The notes beneath the pieces are model-generated. The model was not told the DNA's origin, ran no database searches, and worked only from the letters and a program-made list of their open reading frames with translations. Both the position numbers and the translations under genes were made by a program. Positions 25,174-34,947 of a stretch of 64,000 nucleotides of DNA are shown in pieces (the first letter of the stretch is position 1; every line of letters begins with the position of its first letter). The DNA comes from PWND01 sp964601515 (GTDB lineage: Bacteria > Bacteroidota > Bacteroidia > Bacteroidales > UBA7960), in contig CAZRNU010000002.1 in assembly GCA_964601515.1 (NCBI GenBank), forward strand, positions 9,274 through 73,273, written 5' to 3'.

Positions 25174-26451
25174 ATGAGAGAAGAATTCTTATCCTATTTA
25201 TGGGAATACAAACTAATTCAAAAAGAATTACTGCATACAACACAAGGACAGGAATTAGAAGTAATTTCGCCCGGGACAAAAAATACCGATTCAGGACCGG
25301 ATTTCAGTGCAGCAAAAATAAAAATTGGGAATACAATTTGGGCAGGGAATGTTGAAATACATATTAATACATCTGATTGGAAGAATCACAAGCATCATAA
25401 CGACCCTGCATATTCAAATATAATATTACACGTAGTTTATAATAACGATATTCAAGAAACCAATAACTACTCTTCTTTCCCACAGCCCTGTCTTGAGATA
25501 AAAAATTACTATGACAGTAGATTGTTTTCAAACTTTCAGCTTCTAATAAATAGCAAAAACTGGGTACCATGTCAAAATTTTATTGAATCAGTAAATAATG
25601 TAATTATTTCAAGTTGGCTAAATAGAATGCTAATAGAAAGATTAGAGCATAAATCTGAGGAAATACTGCATTTTTTGAAGTATAATAACAACAACTGGGA
25701 TGAAGTATTTTATCAATTTCTTGCCAGAAACTTCGGATTTAAAATTAACAAAACACCATTTGGTTTGCTTGCTCAAAAAACTCCTCTTTCTATTATCCAG
25801 AAACACAACGACCAACTCATTCAAATTGAAGCTATCATATTCGGTCAGGCAGGAATGTTAGATAGCTCACAAACTGACATTTACCCAAGAACTCTTTTAA
25901 AGGAATATAACTTTTTAAAGAACAAATACAATCTTGCTTCTATCGATAAGAAACTTTGGAAACAATCGAAACTAAGACCGGCAAATTTCCCATGCATAAG
26001 ATTATCTCAGTTTGCGATGCTTTTACATAATAAAGGAAAACTTTTCAGAGATTTAATTAACTCCGAAACAGCTGATGAAATAATAAACATAATCAAAACA
26101 CACAGCTCTCCGTATTGGGCAGAGCATTACAATTTCGACAAACAATCTGCCCAAAAAAACAAAACTTTGGGGCCAGACTCAATTCAAAATATAATCATAA
26201 ATACAATAGTTCCATTTATGTTTGTTTACGGCAAAGAAAGAATGGACAATAACCTTGTTGAAAAGGCGATAGAAATAATCACAAAGCTTCCGCCCGAGAA
26301 AAATCAAATAACAAGCAATTGGATAAAGCATGGCTTAATGCCATTAAATGCTGCAGATTCGCAAGCACTTATCGAGATGCGAAAAAACTATTGTATTTCA
26401 AAAAAATGTCTAGATTGTGCAATAGGACATTGCGTTATAAAAGGCAACTAA
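25174..26451 (+). CDS. DUF2851 family protein
   Basis: A protein of about 425 residues of the Bacteroidota family DUF2851, function unknown. The start at 25174 (MREEFLSYLWEYKL) is preferred over an earlier in-frame ATG because DUF2851 proteins begin with an EEFL.Y.W.YKL motif and the promoter box lies between the two ATGs. Other family features are DSGPDFSAAKIKIGNTIWAGNVEIHINTSDWKNHKHHNDPAYSNIILHVVY and a Cys-rich tail (CISKKCLDCAIGHC) near the C-terminus that could bind metal. The stop codon is directly adjacent to that of the convergent histidine kinase gene, with no intergenic base. Confidence 0.85.
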   Translation: MREEFLSYLWEYKLIQKELLHTTQGQELEVISPGTKNTDSGPDFSAAKIKIGNTIWAGNVEIHINTSDWKNHKHHNDPAYSNIILHVVYNNDIQETNNYSSFPQPCLEIKNYYDSRLFSNFQLLINSKNWVPCQNFIESVNNVIISSWLNRMLIERLEHKSEEILHFLKYNNNNWDEVFYQFLARNFGFKINKTPFGLLAQKTPLSIIQKHNDQLIQIEAIIFGQAGMLDSSQTDIYPRTLLKEYNFLKNKYNLASIDKKLWKQSKLRPANFPCIRLSQFAMLLHNKGKLFRDLINSETADEIINIIKTHSSPYWAEHYNFDKQSAQKNKTLGPDSIQNIIINTIVPFMFVYGKERMDNNLVEKAIEIITKLPPEKNQITSNWIKHGLMPLNAADSQALIEMRKNYCISKKCLDCAIGHCVIKGN

Positions 26452-28308
26452 TCAGTCTTTATCTGCAAAAGAAATCTTAAAAGTAGTTTCACCAGGCTTA
26501 GAAACAATATCAAAAGTTCCATTAATTTGTTCATTAACCAAAACCTTTATTAATTGCAATCCAATAGTCTGCTTCATAGAAAGCTCTTCGATGTTTTTAA
26601 AACCTACACCGTTATCAGAAATCTCAATATCATAAAAGCCATCCTGATATCTATAGATAACAGACAATACAGGTATGATACTATCATCGCTATCTAAAAG
26701 CTCTTTGGGAAATCCGTGTATTAATGCATTTGATACTATCTCATTAATAACAATTCCAAGAGGAATAGCAAAGTCTATATCAAGATAAACTTCCGAGATA
26801 TTTAAATCTAAGTGAACTTTCCCCTTTCTCTTGTAGAAGTTCATTAGATCACTGATAATTGTATTAATGAAAGAGGCAAAATCGACATAAGAGTAACTAA
26901 TTGACAAATACAAATTATCATGAACTAGAAGAATGCTTTTAACTCTATTTGACAGCTCCATAAACTTTTTGAGAGTTTTTTCATGCATTCCTTTTTTCGT
27001 AAGTGTTTCAATTAATGAAACAATAATCTGCATATTGCTCTTAACCCTATTGATTATTTCGCTAATCAGTATTTCTTTTTCAGTAATATCGGCCTTAATT
27101 TGCTCCTCGACCTGCATTCTTTCTGCAATTTTAAGCTGAAGTTGCTTATACGATTCAATTAAATCATTAGTGCGCTCCTTAACCCTGACATCAAGAAGTT
27201 CTTTAATTTTATTCATTTTAACTTCAACATCTTGCCTATAAAGTATCTCTTCTTTTAATGCAATTGCTTCCCTATTGTCGCTTCCAAAGACTACTATACC
27301 TAGGGTATCACCAAATGAGTCATTAATCAATGAAAATGACAACAATAATGGAATGGTATTTCCATTACTTCCAATAATATTAAACTCTATATTTTCAAGC
27401 GAAGCTCCTTTTAGAACTTTATTTAAGCTAATTTCAATAAACTCTCTTTCAACAAAAGTATCCGGCAAATATGTTTGAATAAGGTCAAATTTATTATGCT
27501 CAATCAATTTCAAAGAATACGAATTAATATTACTTATATAAAACTGAGGATTAATAAAAACCAAGAATTTTTGCATTTCTTTTAAAACAACTTCTGTGGC
27601 AATATTTTTTGAGTCATAAGAATTTTTGTTTCTTGCAACTACATGACCCGATGCCAATATCCATGCAACAGCTGACAAATACGACAAGTTAAAACTTACC
27701 GAGTCAAGAAAATAAAAGAAAACAACATCATAGATTAAATAAAAAGCAAGAAAAAAAATTAAAGAATAGCTTTGCAGTCTTTGATGCAATCTTAAATTCT
27801 CTTCTTCTTTAGGTGCTTTATAATAATTCAGCAGAAAAATTGCCACCAAAATGCTAACTACAAAAAACACAAAACAGAAGTTGTTTAGGTCAGAGACATT
27901 CACGACCAAGGGAAATTGATTGAATTCATTAACAAAAGTAAATTTTGCGTCTTCTCCGATAAATGCCAATGAATACAAAACAAAAAAGCAAATTAAGAAA
28001 ACCAGACTCAGAATAATAAACTTAACTTTATTAAGAAATTCATTTTCAATATATTCAAAAACAATAGCCAGAATAATAAAAGGGATAAAAGAATATCCAA
28101 AGGACGAAATTTTAAAAGCCAAATCAATATAGAATGCGTCTGCAGCAATATAAGCCATAGCATATCCCAACGACCAAAGTGCAAGCAGAATAGCATTAAT
28201 CAAGTAAAGAATATTCAACCTCAGGTTGGGATTTTTTATAAAAACCATAATTCCAACCTGCATATAAACAATGCATGTAATAATAGAAATAATTGCAAAA
28301 AATAGCAT
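26452..28308 (-). CDS. sensor histidine kinase-like protein, phospho-acceptor His missing
   Basis: A 618-residue protein: N-terminal 7-helix membrane region (about 1-225), PAS-like domain (about 235-365), coiled coil, HisKA_2 and HATPase domains. The HisKA_2 signature, which in the neighbouring paralog reads EIHHRVKNN, here reads EIINRVKSN: residue 420 is Asn, where the paralog has its phospho-acceptor His at the same number. The ATP site is preserved (NEIVSNALIHGFP, SDNGVGF, GLQLI), so it may bind ATP without autophosphorylating. It lies 16 bp after its intact paralog on the same strand. Confidence 0.88.
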   Translation of the reverse strand: MLFFAIISIITCIVYMQVGIMVFIKNPNLRLNILYLINAILLALWSLGYAMAYIAADAFYIDLAFKISSFGYSFIPFIILAIVFEYIENEFLNKVKFIILSLVFLICFFVLYSLAFIGEDAKFTFVNEFNQFPLVVNVSDLNNFCFVFFVVSILVAIFLLNYYKAPKEEENLRLHQRLQSYSLIFFLAFYLIYDVVFFYFLDSVSFNLSYLSAVAWILASGHVVARNKNSYDSKNIATEVVLKEMQKFLVFINPQFYISNINSYSLKLIEHNKFDLIQTYLPDTFVEREFIEISLNKVLKGASLENIEFNIIGSNGNTIPLLLSFSLINDSFGDTLGIVVFGSDNREAIALKEEILYRQDVEVKMNKIKELLDVRVKERTNDLIESYKQLQLKIAERMQVEEQIKADITEKEILISEIINRVKSNMQIIVSLIETLTKKGMHEKTLKKFMELSNRVKSILLVHDNLYLSISYSYVDFASFINTIISDLMNFYKRKGKVHLDLNISEVYLDIDFAIPLGIVINEIVSNALIHGFPKELLDSDDSIIPVLSVIYRYQDGFYDIEISDNGVGFKNIEELSMKQTIGLQLIKVLVNEQINGTFDIVSKPGETTFKISFADKD

Positions 28309-28324
28309 AGACTATCTATTTGTA

Positions 28325-30178
28325 TTACTTTAAAAATTCTAACACAACCTTTGTTCCATCAGCTGACAGAATATTTAAATTTCCTTTTAAATGCTTTTTC
28401 ACTATTATATCAACAAGATGTAGCCCGATTGCTTCCGGCTTATCAATATTTTTTTCCCAGCTTATTCCCACACCATTATCGCTAACAACAAGGCAATAAT
28501 TGATATCTTTTTTAAAAAATTCTATCTCAATAATATGTGGTTGTTGGAGTTTTTTTGCTAAATAGCCTTTGGTTGGAAAGGCAAATTTCAGAGCATTCGT
28601 TAATAATTCAACAAACACAATTCCACATGAGATGGCCATATCGATATCAAGATCTTCGTCGGAAATATTAAGCCTGAAAAGAATATTTTTATTCCCTTTG
28701 TGCAAAGAATATAATTCTCCTGTAGTTTTTTTCAAAAATGAACCGAAATTAATTCGAGATAATCTCGGCAAGGAATAGAAAACTTCATGCACATTTGAAA
28801 TACTTCTAACCTTATCGCCAAGCTCTTTCAATTTAATTGCAGATTCTTTATCAATATCCTCGTGAGTAGCCAACATATTTATCAATGAAATAATTATTTG
28901 GATATTGTTTTTAACTCTATGATGAATTTCTTGAATTAAAGCAACCTTTTTGTTAAGATCACTCTTTATTTGCAGCTCAACTCTCTTTCTTTCAAGAATT
29001 TCATTTTTTAACTTTTCATTGGCTTGAAATATTTCCAGAGTTTTCTTTTCAACCAAAGATTCAAGATCTTTTTTTATTTTCTGCAATTCTTTTTCTCTAG
29101 AAATTCTATCAATAATTTCTTGTTTCAATGCAAGTTTTTGTCTGTAATCATTGCATATTAAAACAAAACCTAATGGATTTCCATAATTGTCTTTATTTAG
29201 AAGACAGGCTAAGACAACAGGAATCTGCTCATTTTTATTGTTTATTAAATTTACGTTGTAAACATCTGATAAGCCGGTCTGATATGACTTCTTCAACATA
29301 CCATTAATAAAGTCTGATTTATCAAACAATTTATCAAACGATAATTTCTGCAGTTCATACTTTTCTATTCCTATACTTTTTAATAAATGTTTGTTTGAAG
29401 CGACAATTTTTCCATCAATATCAAGAAATAAAATAAAATCCTTCACTTGATCAAGTATTAGAAAATCAAGAATTTCAGGACTACTTAATGTAGGCTTAAA
29501 CTTTACCAGTAGATAGTAAAACAGACCAGTGGTAAAGACTACAAATAATGGAGTTGTTGAGGCTGCAAAATCTAAATGAATAGCAGAGGCAACATAATAC
29601 GTAAACATAATAACGGGTGCTAGCACTCCAACAATTAACAAAAAATTAAATGCCAGTTTTCTCTCCCTGTTTGTTTTAGCTTTTTGTTTCCATTCTTTAA
29701 TTATGAACAGCGAAAAAATACCACAAAAAATAAAATTAATAATCGACAATAAAAACCAAGAAGATTGATACAGAGGGCTTACTTGCCAAACACCTTTAAC
29801 AAATTCAAATTCTTTAATACTATTCAAATCCAGTATTAAGTATTTATACATTAAAAAGCCATAAGTTGGTAAAAGAATATATCGAATAACATTTATGAAA
29901 ACAATGTTTTGAGACTTTGAAATCCTAAAAAAGAAGAAAGCTAAAAGCCCGGGGATGCCCGCTCTGGCAACCGATGATAATCTGTAATAAATACTAAACT
30001 CTTCATAGTCTTTTGTAATTTGCATTAAAAAAATAAATAAAACATAGATAAAAATGTTGAAGCAGACAAATGCAAATTCTTTAGCTGCAATAGCTCTCTT
30101 TTCGAAGAAAAAAAGATATATTACCGCCTGAATGAATAAGACAGAGGCAATTAATGAAAATAACGCATAGCTATTCAT
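28325..30178 (-). CDS. sensor histidine kinase, HisKA_2 type
   Basis: A 617-residue membrane kinase, paralog of the downstream gene with the same layout: seven hydrophobic helices (about 1-225), PAS (about 235-365), coiled coil, HisKA_2 with the intact motif LIQEIHHRVKNNIQ (phospho-acceptor His420) and HATPase with CGIVFVELLTNALKFAFP and VSDNGVGISWE. No response regulator is adjacent, so its partner is encoded elsewhere. First gene of a two-kinase unit. Confidence 0.93.
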   Translation of the reverse strand: MNSYALFSLIASVLFIQAVIYLFFFEKRAIAAKEFAFVCFNIFIYVLFIFLMQITKDYEEFSIYYRLSSVARAGIPGLLAFFFFRISKSQNIVFINVIRYILLPTYGFLMYKYLILDLNSIKEFEFVKGVWQVSPLYQSSWFLLSIINFIFCGIFSLFIIKEWKQKAKTNRERKLAFNFLLIVGVLAPVIMFTYYVASAIHLDFAASTTPLFVVFTTGLFYYLLVKFKPTLSSPEILDFLILDQVKDFILFLDIDGKIVASNKHLLKSIGIEKYELQKLSFDKLFDKSDFINGMLKKSYQTGLSDVYNVNLINNKNEQIPVVLACLLNKDNYGNPLGFVLICNDYRQKLALKQEIIDRISREKELQKIKKDLESLVEKKTLEIFQANEKLKNEILERKRVELQIKSDLNKKVALIQEIHHRVKNNIQIIISLINMLATHEDIDKESAIKLKELGDKVRSISNVHEVFYSLPRLSRINFGSFLKKTTGELYSLHKGNKNILFRLNISDEDLDIDMAISCGIVFVELLTNALKFAFPTKGYLAKKLQQPHIIEIEFFKKDINYCLVVSDNGVGISWEKNIDKPEAIGLHLVDIIVKKHLKGNLNILSADGTKVVLEFLK

Positions 30179-30294
30179 TAAAACGGTATTTAAAAATTAT
30201 TCTATAAAACAACTTTATATTCAGCACGACAATGAATAGAGAGAGCACTAGCTAAGATACTCAATAAATCTTTATTATAAGCACACAGACAAAA

Positions 30295-31224
30295 CTATTC
30301 CTGATCGCTTAAATATCTTTCAGCTTCAATTGCAGCCATGCATCCTGTTCCGGCAGCAGTAACAGCCTGTCTGAACACATGGTCTTGAACATCACCTGCT
30401 GCAAAAACTCCCTCAATATTAGTTTGAGTTGTTCCCGGCTTTGTTAATATGTATCCGTTTTCATCTAGCTTTAGCTGACCTTTAAATATATCCGAATTAG
30501 GCTTGTGTCCAATGGCGATAAAAACCCCCTGAACATCTATTTTGACATCTTTGTTTCCTTTTATATCATGAACAATAAACCCATCAACCGTTTTATCTCC
30601 AACAATTTCCTTAGGGATATGACTCCAAAGTACCTCAATGTTTTTTGTTTTCAATATTCTATTTTGCATTGCTTTAGATGCCCTTAGCTCGTCTCTGCGG
30701 TGAATTAGATAAACTTTTTTACATAATTTTGACAAATAAGAAGCCTCCTCACAGGCAGTATCACCACCGCCAACAACTGCAACGTCCTGTCCTCTATAAA
30801 AGAACCCATCGCAAGTAGCACATGCTGAAACGCCAAAACCATTAAACCTTTTCTCTGATTCGATGCCAAGCCATCTTGCAGAAGCTCCGGTAGCAATAAT
30901 AAGTGTCTCTGCCAAAACAGTCTTATCTCCGTCTATAATCACTTTGAATGGCCTTTTGCTCAAATCAGTCTCAGTAGCAATTCCCCATCTGACATCGGTA
31001 CCAAATCTTTCAGCTTGTTTTTTTAATAATTCCATCATTTCAGGCCCTGTAATACCATCTGCAAATCCCGGAAAATTTTCTACTTCTGAAGTAATTGTAA
31101 GTTGTCCGCCTGGTTGTAATCCCTGAAAAACAACCGGCTTCAAATCGGCTCTGGCAGCATAAATTGCAGCAGTATAACCGGCAGGACCAGATCCTAGAAT
31201 TAAACATTTAATTTTTTCTTCCAT
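30295..31224 (-). CDS. trxB: thioredoxin-disulfide reductase
   Basis: A 309-residue NADPH-dependent flavoenzyme that reduces thioredoxin. FAD site GSGPAGYTAAIYAA (11-24), redox-active CATC (C135/C138) in GVSACATCDGFF, NADPH site GGGDTACEEA and HRRDELRAS, and the C-terminal FAD motif GVFAAGDVQD. Length is standard. A -7 box CAAAAGTA reverse (TACTTTTG) lies 15 bp upstream of the start. Works with the three thioredoxin-fold genes in the window in principle. Confidence 0.97.
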   Translation of the reverse strand: MEEKIKCLILGSGPAGYTAAIYAARADLKPVVFQGLQPGGQLTITSEVENFPGFADGITGPEMMELLKKQAERFGTDVRWGIATETDLSKRPFKVIIDGDKTVLAETLIIATGASARWLGIESEKRFNGFGVSACATCDGFFYRGQDVAVVGGGDTACEEASYLSKLCKKVYLIHRRDELRASKAMQNRILKTKNIEVLWSHIPKEIVGDKTVDGFIVHDIKGNKDVKIDVQGVFIAIGHKPNSDIFKGQLKLDENGYILTKPGTTQTNIEGVFAAGDVQDHVFRQAVTAAGTGCMAAIEAERYLSDQE

Positions 31225-31239
31225 ATTTTATAGTTTTTT

Positions 31240-31247
31240 CAAAAGTA
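31240..31247 (-). promoter_or_regulatory. -7 box of trxB
   Basis: Minus-strand TACTTTTG, exact match to TAnnTTTG, 15 bp before the trxB start. Confidence 0.55.
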
Positions 31248-31274
31248 TATAATAATCGCGATATGTTAAAAAAA

Positions 31275-31301
31275 ACCGAATATTGGAAAACAATATTCGG
31301 T
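31275..31301 (-). terminator. intrinsic terminator of the barrel gene
   Basis: Perfect 11-bp stem (ACCGAATATTG/CAATATTCGGT) with a 5-nt loop, followed on the minus strand by a run of T. Lies between the stop of the 31323 gene and the trxB promoter. Confidence 0.88.
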
Positions 31302-31322
31302 AGTAATTCAATAATTAAAACT

Positions 31323-32342
31323 CTAAAAACCCACACTTAACTTTAATGCATTAGAAAAATATTTATCATATTTTGTTGAAACATCTTGTACTCCATCAAA
31401 AAGATTGAAGAAAGTGTATCTATATCCTAATTCATAACCTAATCTTACCTTATTGTTAAGCTTAAACCCAAATCCAATACCTACAGGTATTGTTGGCTGA
31501 ATCTGACTATATTCAACTTCCACTCGATGCCTTCTGTTAAATTCATCATAAACTCTTAAGTCATTAAAAAACACTCCTATACCGGTAAATAAATAAGCAT
31601 CTGCAATAGTGTTTTTTAAGAAAGGAGCATGAAACTCGGTTTTCCCAAAAAACTCAAAAACATCATTTTCAAATCTGTACCCGGAATAATTATTAGCAAC
31701 AGTACTTTGGACACCAATATAGCTACCGTAATCCATTCCAAAACTAGCAGCAAAATAGCTTGTAAATTTATATTTTGTATAAATGCCAAAATTCAACCCC
31801 AGATTACTAAACTGATAGCTAACAAAATCGCCAAAAGCCATTTCTTTAGAATCTCCAATATCTGCAACTGCATGAGAAGAACCTATAGATAGGCCAAGCT
31901 CCCATTTATTTGGCACATTAACCACTCTATCTCTTCTAGAGGTTGATAAAGGCTCTTTAGGCGAATTCTGCACACCTTGATTTTCAGTAGATGCAGGGCT
32001 GCCATTTTCTGTATATCCACCCGGAATATTACTATTGCTTTTTGCTTTAGGATTTTTGAAAGCACTTCTTTTTGAAGTCGCATGAGTTTGAGATTTGGAG
32101 TTTTGCTCAGCAACAGTTTTCTTACTAAAGAGTCTCTTAAAAAAACTGTCATTTCCATTTTTATAGTTAGGAAAATTACTGAATGCTACAAACTCGGATA
32201 ATTTGAGTTCACTATTCAATGAGAAAGAAGCTTCATTTTGTTCGTTTACAATAATGTAAAAATTGCTCTCAGCATTTGCTAGGCCTGAAAGCATTAAAAT
32301 CAGTGAAACACTTAAAAAGCACTTAATATTTAATAACATCAT
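31323..32342 (-). CDS. outer-membrane beta-barrel protein (DUF6089-like)
   Basis: A 339-residue exported protein. Signal peptide (about 1-24), a low-complexity Ser/Asn/Lys/Pro-rich linker (about 60-140), then a barrel domain that starts WELGLSIGSSHAVADIGDSKEMAF and ends SVGF with the typical C-terminal Phe. Its barrel resembles that of the next gene (32622-33464), so they are paralogs. The family resembles DUF6089/OmpA-like 8-strand barrels; role unknown. Confidence 0.8.
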   Translation of the reverse strand: MMLLNIKCFLSVSLILMLSGLANAESNFYIIVNEQNEASFSLNSELKLSEFVAFSNFPNYKNGNDSFFKRLFSKKTVAEQNSKSQTHATSKRSAFKNPKAKSNSNIPGGYTENGSPASTENQGVQNSPKEPLSTSRRDRVVNVPNKWELGLSIGSSHAVADIGDSKEMAFGDFVSYQFSNLGLNFGIYTKYKFTSYFAASFGMDYGSYIGVQSTVANNYSGYRFENDVFEFFGKTEFHAPFLKNTIADAYLFTGIGVFFNDLRVYDEFNRRHRVEVEYSQIQPTIPVGIGFGFKLNNKVRLGYELGYRYTFFNLFDGVQDVSTKYDKYFSNALKLSVGF

Positions 32343-32458
32343 TTTTAAGATTTAGGTTTATAGATATACTTGTTGGTCAATAAATAAAAAAATCGAAACT
32401 TACTACAGCAATAAGGAATACAAAAAAAACAAATACAACATTCTTTGCATTATGGCAA

Positions 32459-32466
32459 CAAATGTA
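32459..32466 (-). promoter_or_regulatory. -7 box upstream of the barrel gene
   Basis: Minus-strand TACATTTG, exact match to TAnnTTTG, about 117 bp before the start of the 31323-32342 gene. Confidence 0.4.
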
Positions 32467-32544
32467 TGAAAAAAAATCAGTGTGTAATCAGATTTTTGTT
32501 TAAAAAATATCAACAAAATAAATTAACATTTATTAACGGAAGGT

Positions 32545-32600
32545 AAAAAAATGAGGTTTAAGATTTTGTAGCAAAAATTGCTTATAATTCTTAAACCTCA
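32545..32600 (-). terminator. intrinsic terminator of the second barrel gene
   Basis: On the minus strand TGAGGTTTAAGA (from 32600) pairs perfectly with its complement at 32552-32563 and is followed by T7. Loop about 25 nt with an inner GCAA/TTGC pairing. Confidence 0.75.
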
Positions 32601-32621
32601 ACCATTCATATCTTGATATTA

Positions 32622-33464
32622 TCAGAATTTTCTTCTTTTATTCTTCATATCAATGAAGTAAGTAAATTTTGCAGCAGTAAAATAATAACTGTTGTATCCT
32701 TCACTCCATGGGCGGGTAAACCCGTTTAGATAACTTGTAAATGTTTTTCTCCAGCCAATATCAATACCTACACGGTATTTTTTCATAAAAGTATAATTAG
32801 CTCCCAAACCAATAGGAAAAACAACCTGATATTTAGAAAATTCATCATACACAAATGTGTCAGGATTAGGCACAGTAAGTATAGGATTGTGATAGAAACC
32901 ACCCACTCCTAAATAGCCATAAATATCTAAAGGGATATCATAATATATTCTTGGAGCGTAAATTTCAGTAATAAATGCCAATTCATAAATATTATTTTCG
33001 AAAGCAAAACCTCTATTGTATCTGGATGAATTAGGCGGCGACAATGAGTCGGCACCATGAATATGTCCGTAGTTAAAAGTGAGCCCTGATACAAAAGTGT
33101 GATTAAATCTATACTTAGCAAATGCACCTAGATTAATACTGGTAGTTTCGAATTGAGTATCCATTATAAAACCTCTAGCATCAGACCTACTACCACCTAT
33201 CTCAGTTAATGAATTTGAAGTTCCAATATTGGGCCCAAATTCCCACCCTTTAGGAGTAAGCGCTTTACTTCTCCTCGATTGTTTGATTGGCTTTCTAGCC
33301 TGTGAAGGAGGACGAGATCCACTAAACACTCTTCTGATTATTCTTGTGTAAATTGGAGGCTTTGAATTACTTGGTGGCGCAGATGCCATCACAATATTAA
33401 CACTTATGCCATTATCCAAAATGCCAATCAGAAATATGACTAAAACAATTGCTAGCTTTTTCAC
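32622..33464 (-). CDS. outer-membrane beta-barrel protein, paralog of the neighbour
   Basis: A 280-residue exported protein: signal peptide (about 1-26), a basic Pro/Arg-rich linker (about 30-70), then WEFGPNIGTSNSLTEIGGSRSDA, parallel to WELGLSIGSSHAVADIGDS in the next gene, and further shared spacing (FAKYRFNHTFVSGLTFNYGHIHG; VFPIGLGANYTFMKKYRVGIDIGWRKTF). Beta-rich throughout. Function unknown; adjacent duplication is clear. Confidence 0.8.
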   Translation of the reverse strand: MKKLAIVLVIFLIGILDNGISVNIVMASAPPSNSKPPIYTRIIRRVFSGSRPPSQARKPIKQSRRSKALTPKGWEFGPNIGTSNSLTEIGGSRSDARGFIMDTQFETTSINLGAFAKYRFNHTFVSGLTFNYGHIHGADSLSPPNSSRYNRGFAFENNIYELAFITEIYAPRIYYDIPLDIYGYLGVGGFYHNPILTVPNPDTFVYDEFSKYQVVFPIGLGANYTFMKKYRVGIDIGWRKTFTSYLNGFTRPWSEGYNSYYFTAAKFTYFIDMKNKRRKF

Positions 33465-33778
33465 AACAATATGTATTTAGGTGAATAAAAGATTATTGCT
33501 TATCGCTATATTGAAAAAAATTTGAACTGTTATTGTTGTAAAATAATTTGTAAATGTAATAAATTTTTGAAAATAAATATAATCAAAATATATTTAGTGC
33601 ATAAACTAACAAAATCAAAAAACAAACAATTAAAGCTTTACCACAAAAAACAAAACAATTTTATTATTACCTTTAGACTATATTTGTATTCTGTAGATAA
33701 TTTCGCGATAGAAAGTATTTAATATTAACATTTACTAAACAAATTTTATTATCTTGTGTTCAAAATTAACCTGCTTAA
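33465..33778. other. AT-rich spacer without a supported gene
   Basis: About 314 bp of very AT-rich sequence between divergent genes. A 66-codon plus-strand frame (33522-33722) is Lys/Asn/Ile-rich with no family or start-context support and was not accepted. A TATCTTGT near 33752 is a weak -7 match for the kinase gene. Confidence 0.6.
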
Positions 33779-34903
33779 ATGATGAAAACATCAGAAAAAC
33801 ATCAGACAAGGCCTTTTAAGGTATTGCTAATAGATGATGATGAAAGTATAGTTAAGACTATTGAGAAGATACTGGTTAATAAAAATTACATCATATACTC
33901 TTCTTTATCAGGCCAAGACGCCCTTACTCACATAAGTAATATTATCCCTGACATAATACTGCTAGACATTTTGATGCCAAAAATGGATGGATATGAAGTA
34001 TGCAAAGCGATTAAGCAAGACAGCAGATTTGAGAATGTTCCGGTTATCTTCATCACAGAAAGTAATGACCCTGACAATATCATAAAAGCATTTGAATCCG
34101 GGGGAGTTGACTACATATTAAAACCCTTCAATCATAAAGCATTACTCGCTAGGCTAGATACTCATCTGCAGCTTAAAGTGTCTCAAGAAACATTAAAAGA
34201 ATTGAACAAGGTCAAATTGAAGTTCTTTTCTATCATGACTCGTGACATAAAAGACCATTTGATAGGTGTAAAAGGTATTGCAGACTTTTTAGTACAAGAT
34301 TTAGAGCAAGATTGTGAATCCAATACTGAAGGAATTAAAATGGCAAAGATACTCCAGGATGATTCTAAAAGACTATATGAATTATTGGAAAACTTAATAG
34401 AGTGGGCTTCTATTGAAATAGGTCAAATGACTTTTAATCCTAAAGAAATTAGCATAAAAGAATTCATTGCTGAAAAAATACAATTATTACAATTTTATGC
34501 AACCGACAAAAAATTAATAGTTAATCTTGATTGTGAGGATGATATAATTTTAAAAACAGACCCTGAGGCATTAAAAACGATATTTTTAAAAATCCTTTCT
34601 AACGCAATAAAATATAATAATCCTAAGGGAACAATAGATATTAAAATTATCAGAAAAAAGAATAAGTGTGTTTTTTCAATTATTGACACCGGAATTGGTA
34701 TGGATGCCGATGTTATTAACAATATTTTCAGATTAGACACCCCACATCCCAAAACTATAGGCACCGCAGAGGAAAAAGGCGCAGGACTTGGACTAATAAT
34801 TTGCAAATCTATAATTGACAAACTAAATGGTAAAATATTAATTGAAAGCAAAAAATTCAGAGGTGCTAATGTAACATTTGAAATTCCTGATTTCGTAAAA
34901 TAA
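33779..34903 (+). CDS. response regulator-kinase hybrid lacking phospho-acceptor His
   Basis: A 374-residue cytoplasmic protein: REC domain (1-125; DDDE, phospho-acceptor Asp in LLDILMPKMDGYEV, ITES, ILKPF) joined to a histidine-kinase-like dimerisation and ATPase module. The usual H-box (FFSIIAHDLKNP) reads FFSIMTRDIKDHL, with Arg155 (CGT) in place of His. ATP-binding boxes are intact: LSNAIKYNNPKG, DTGIGMDAD, KGAGLGLIICKSI. It therefore has a complete receiver but cannot autophosphorylate on the normal residue. 44 bp upstream of the serpin gene on the same strand. Confidence 0.88.
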   Translation: MMKTSEKHQTRPFKVLLIDDDESIVKTIEKILVNKNYIIYSSLSGQDALTHISNIIPDIILLDILMPKMDGYEVCKAIKQDSRFENVPVIFITESNDPDNIIKAFESGGVDYILKPFNHKALLARLDTHLQLKVSQETLKELNKVKLKFFSIMTRDIKDHLIGVKGIADFLVQDLEQDCESNTEGIKMAKILQDDSKRLYELLENLIEWASIEIGQMTFNPKEISIKEFIAEKIQLLQFYATDKKLIVNLDCEDDIILKTDPEALKTIFLKILSNAIKYNNPKGTIDIKIIRKKNKCVFSIIDTGIGMDADVINNIFRLDTPHPKTIGTAEEKGAGLGLIICKSIIDKLNGKILIESKKFRGANVTFEIPDFVK

Positions 34904-34947
34904 AAAACAAAATATCAGCTAAGAAAAAAATTATAAAACAATTACCT

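Noticed and set aside
33522..33722. 66-codon plus-strand frame in the AT-rich spacer
   Set aside because: Composition is Lys/Asn/Ile/Cys-rich as expected of random AT-rich DNA, with no family, signal or operon context.
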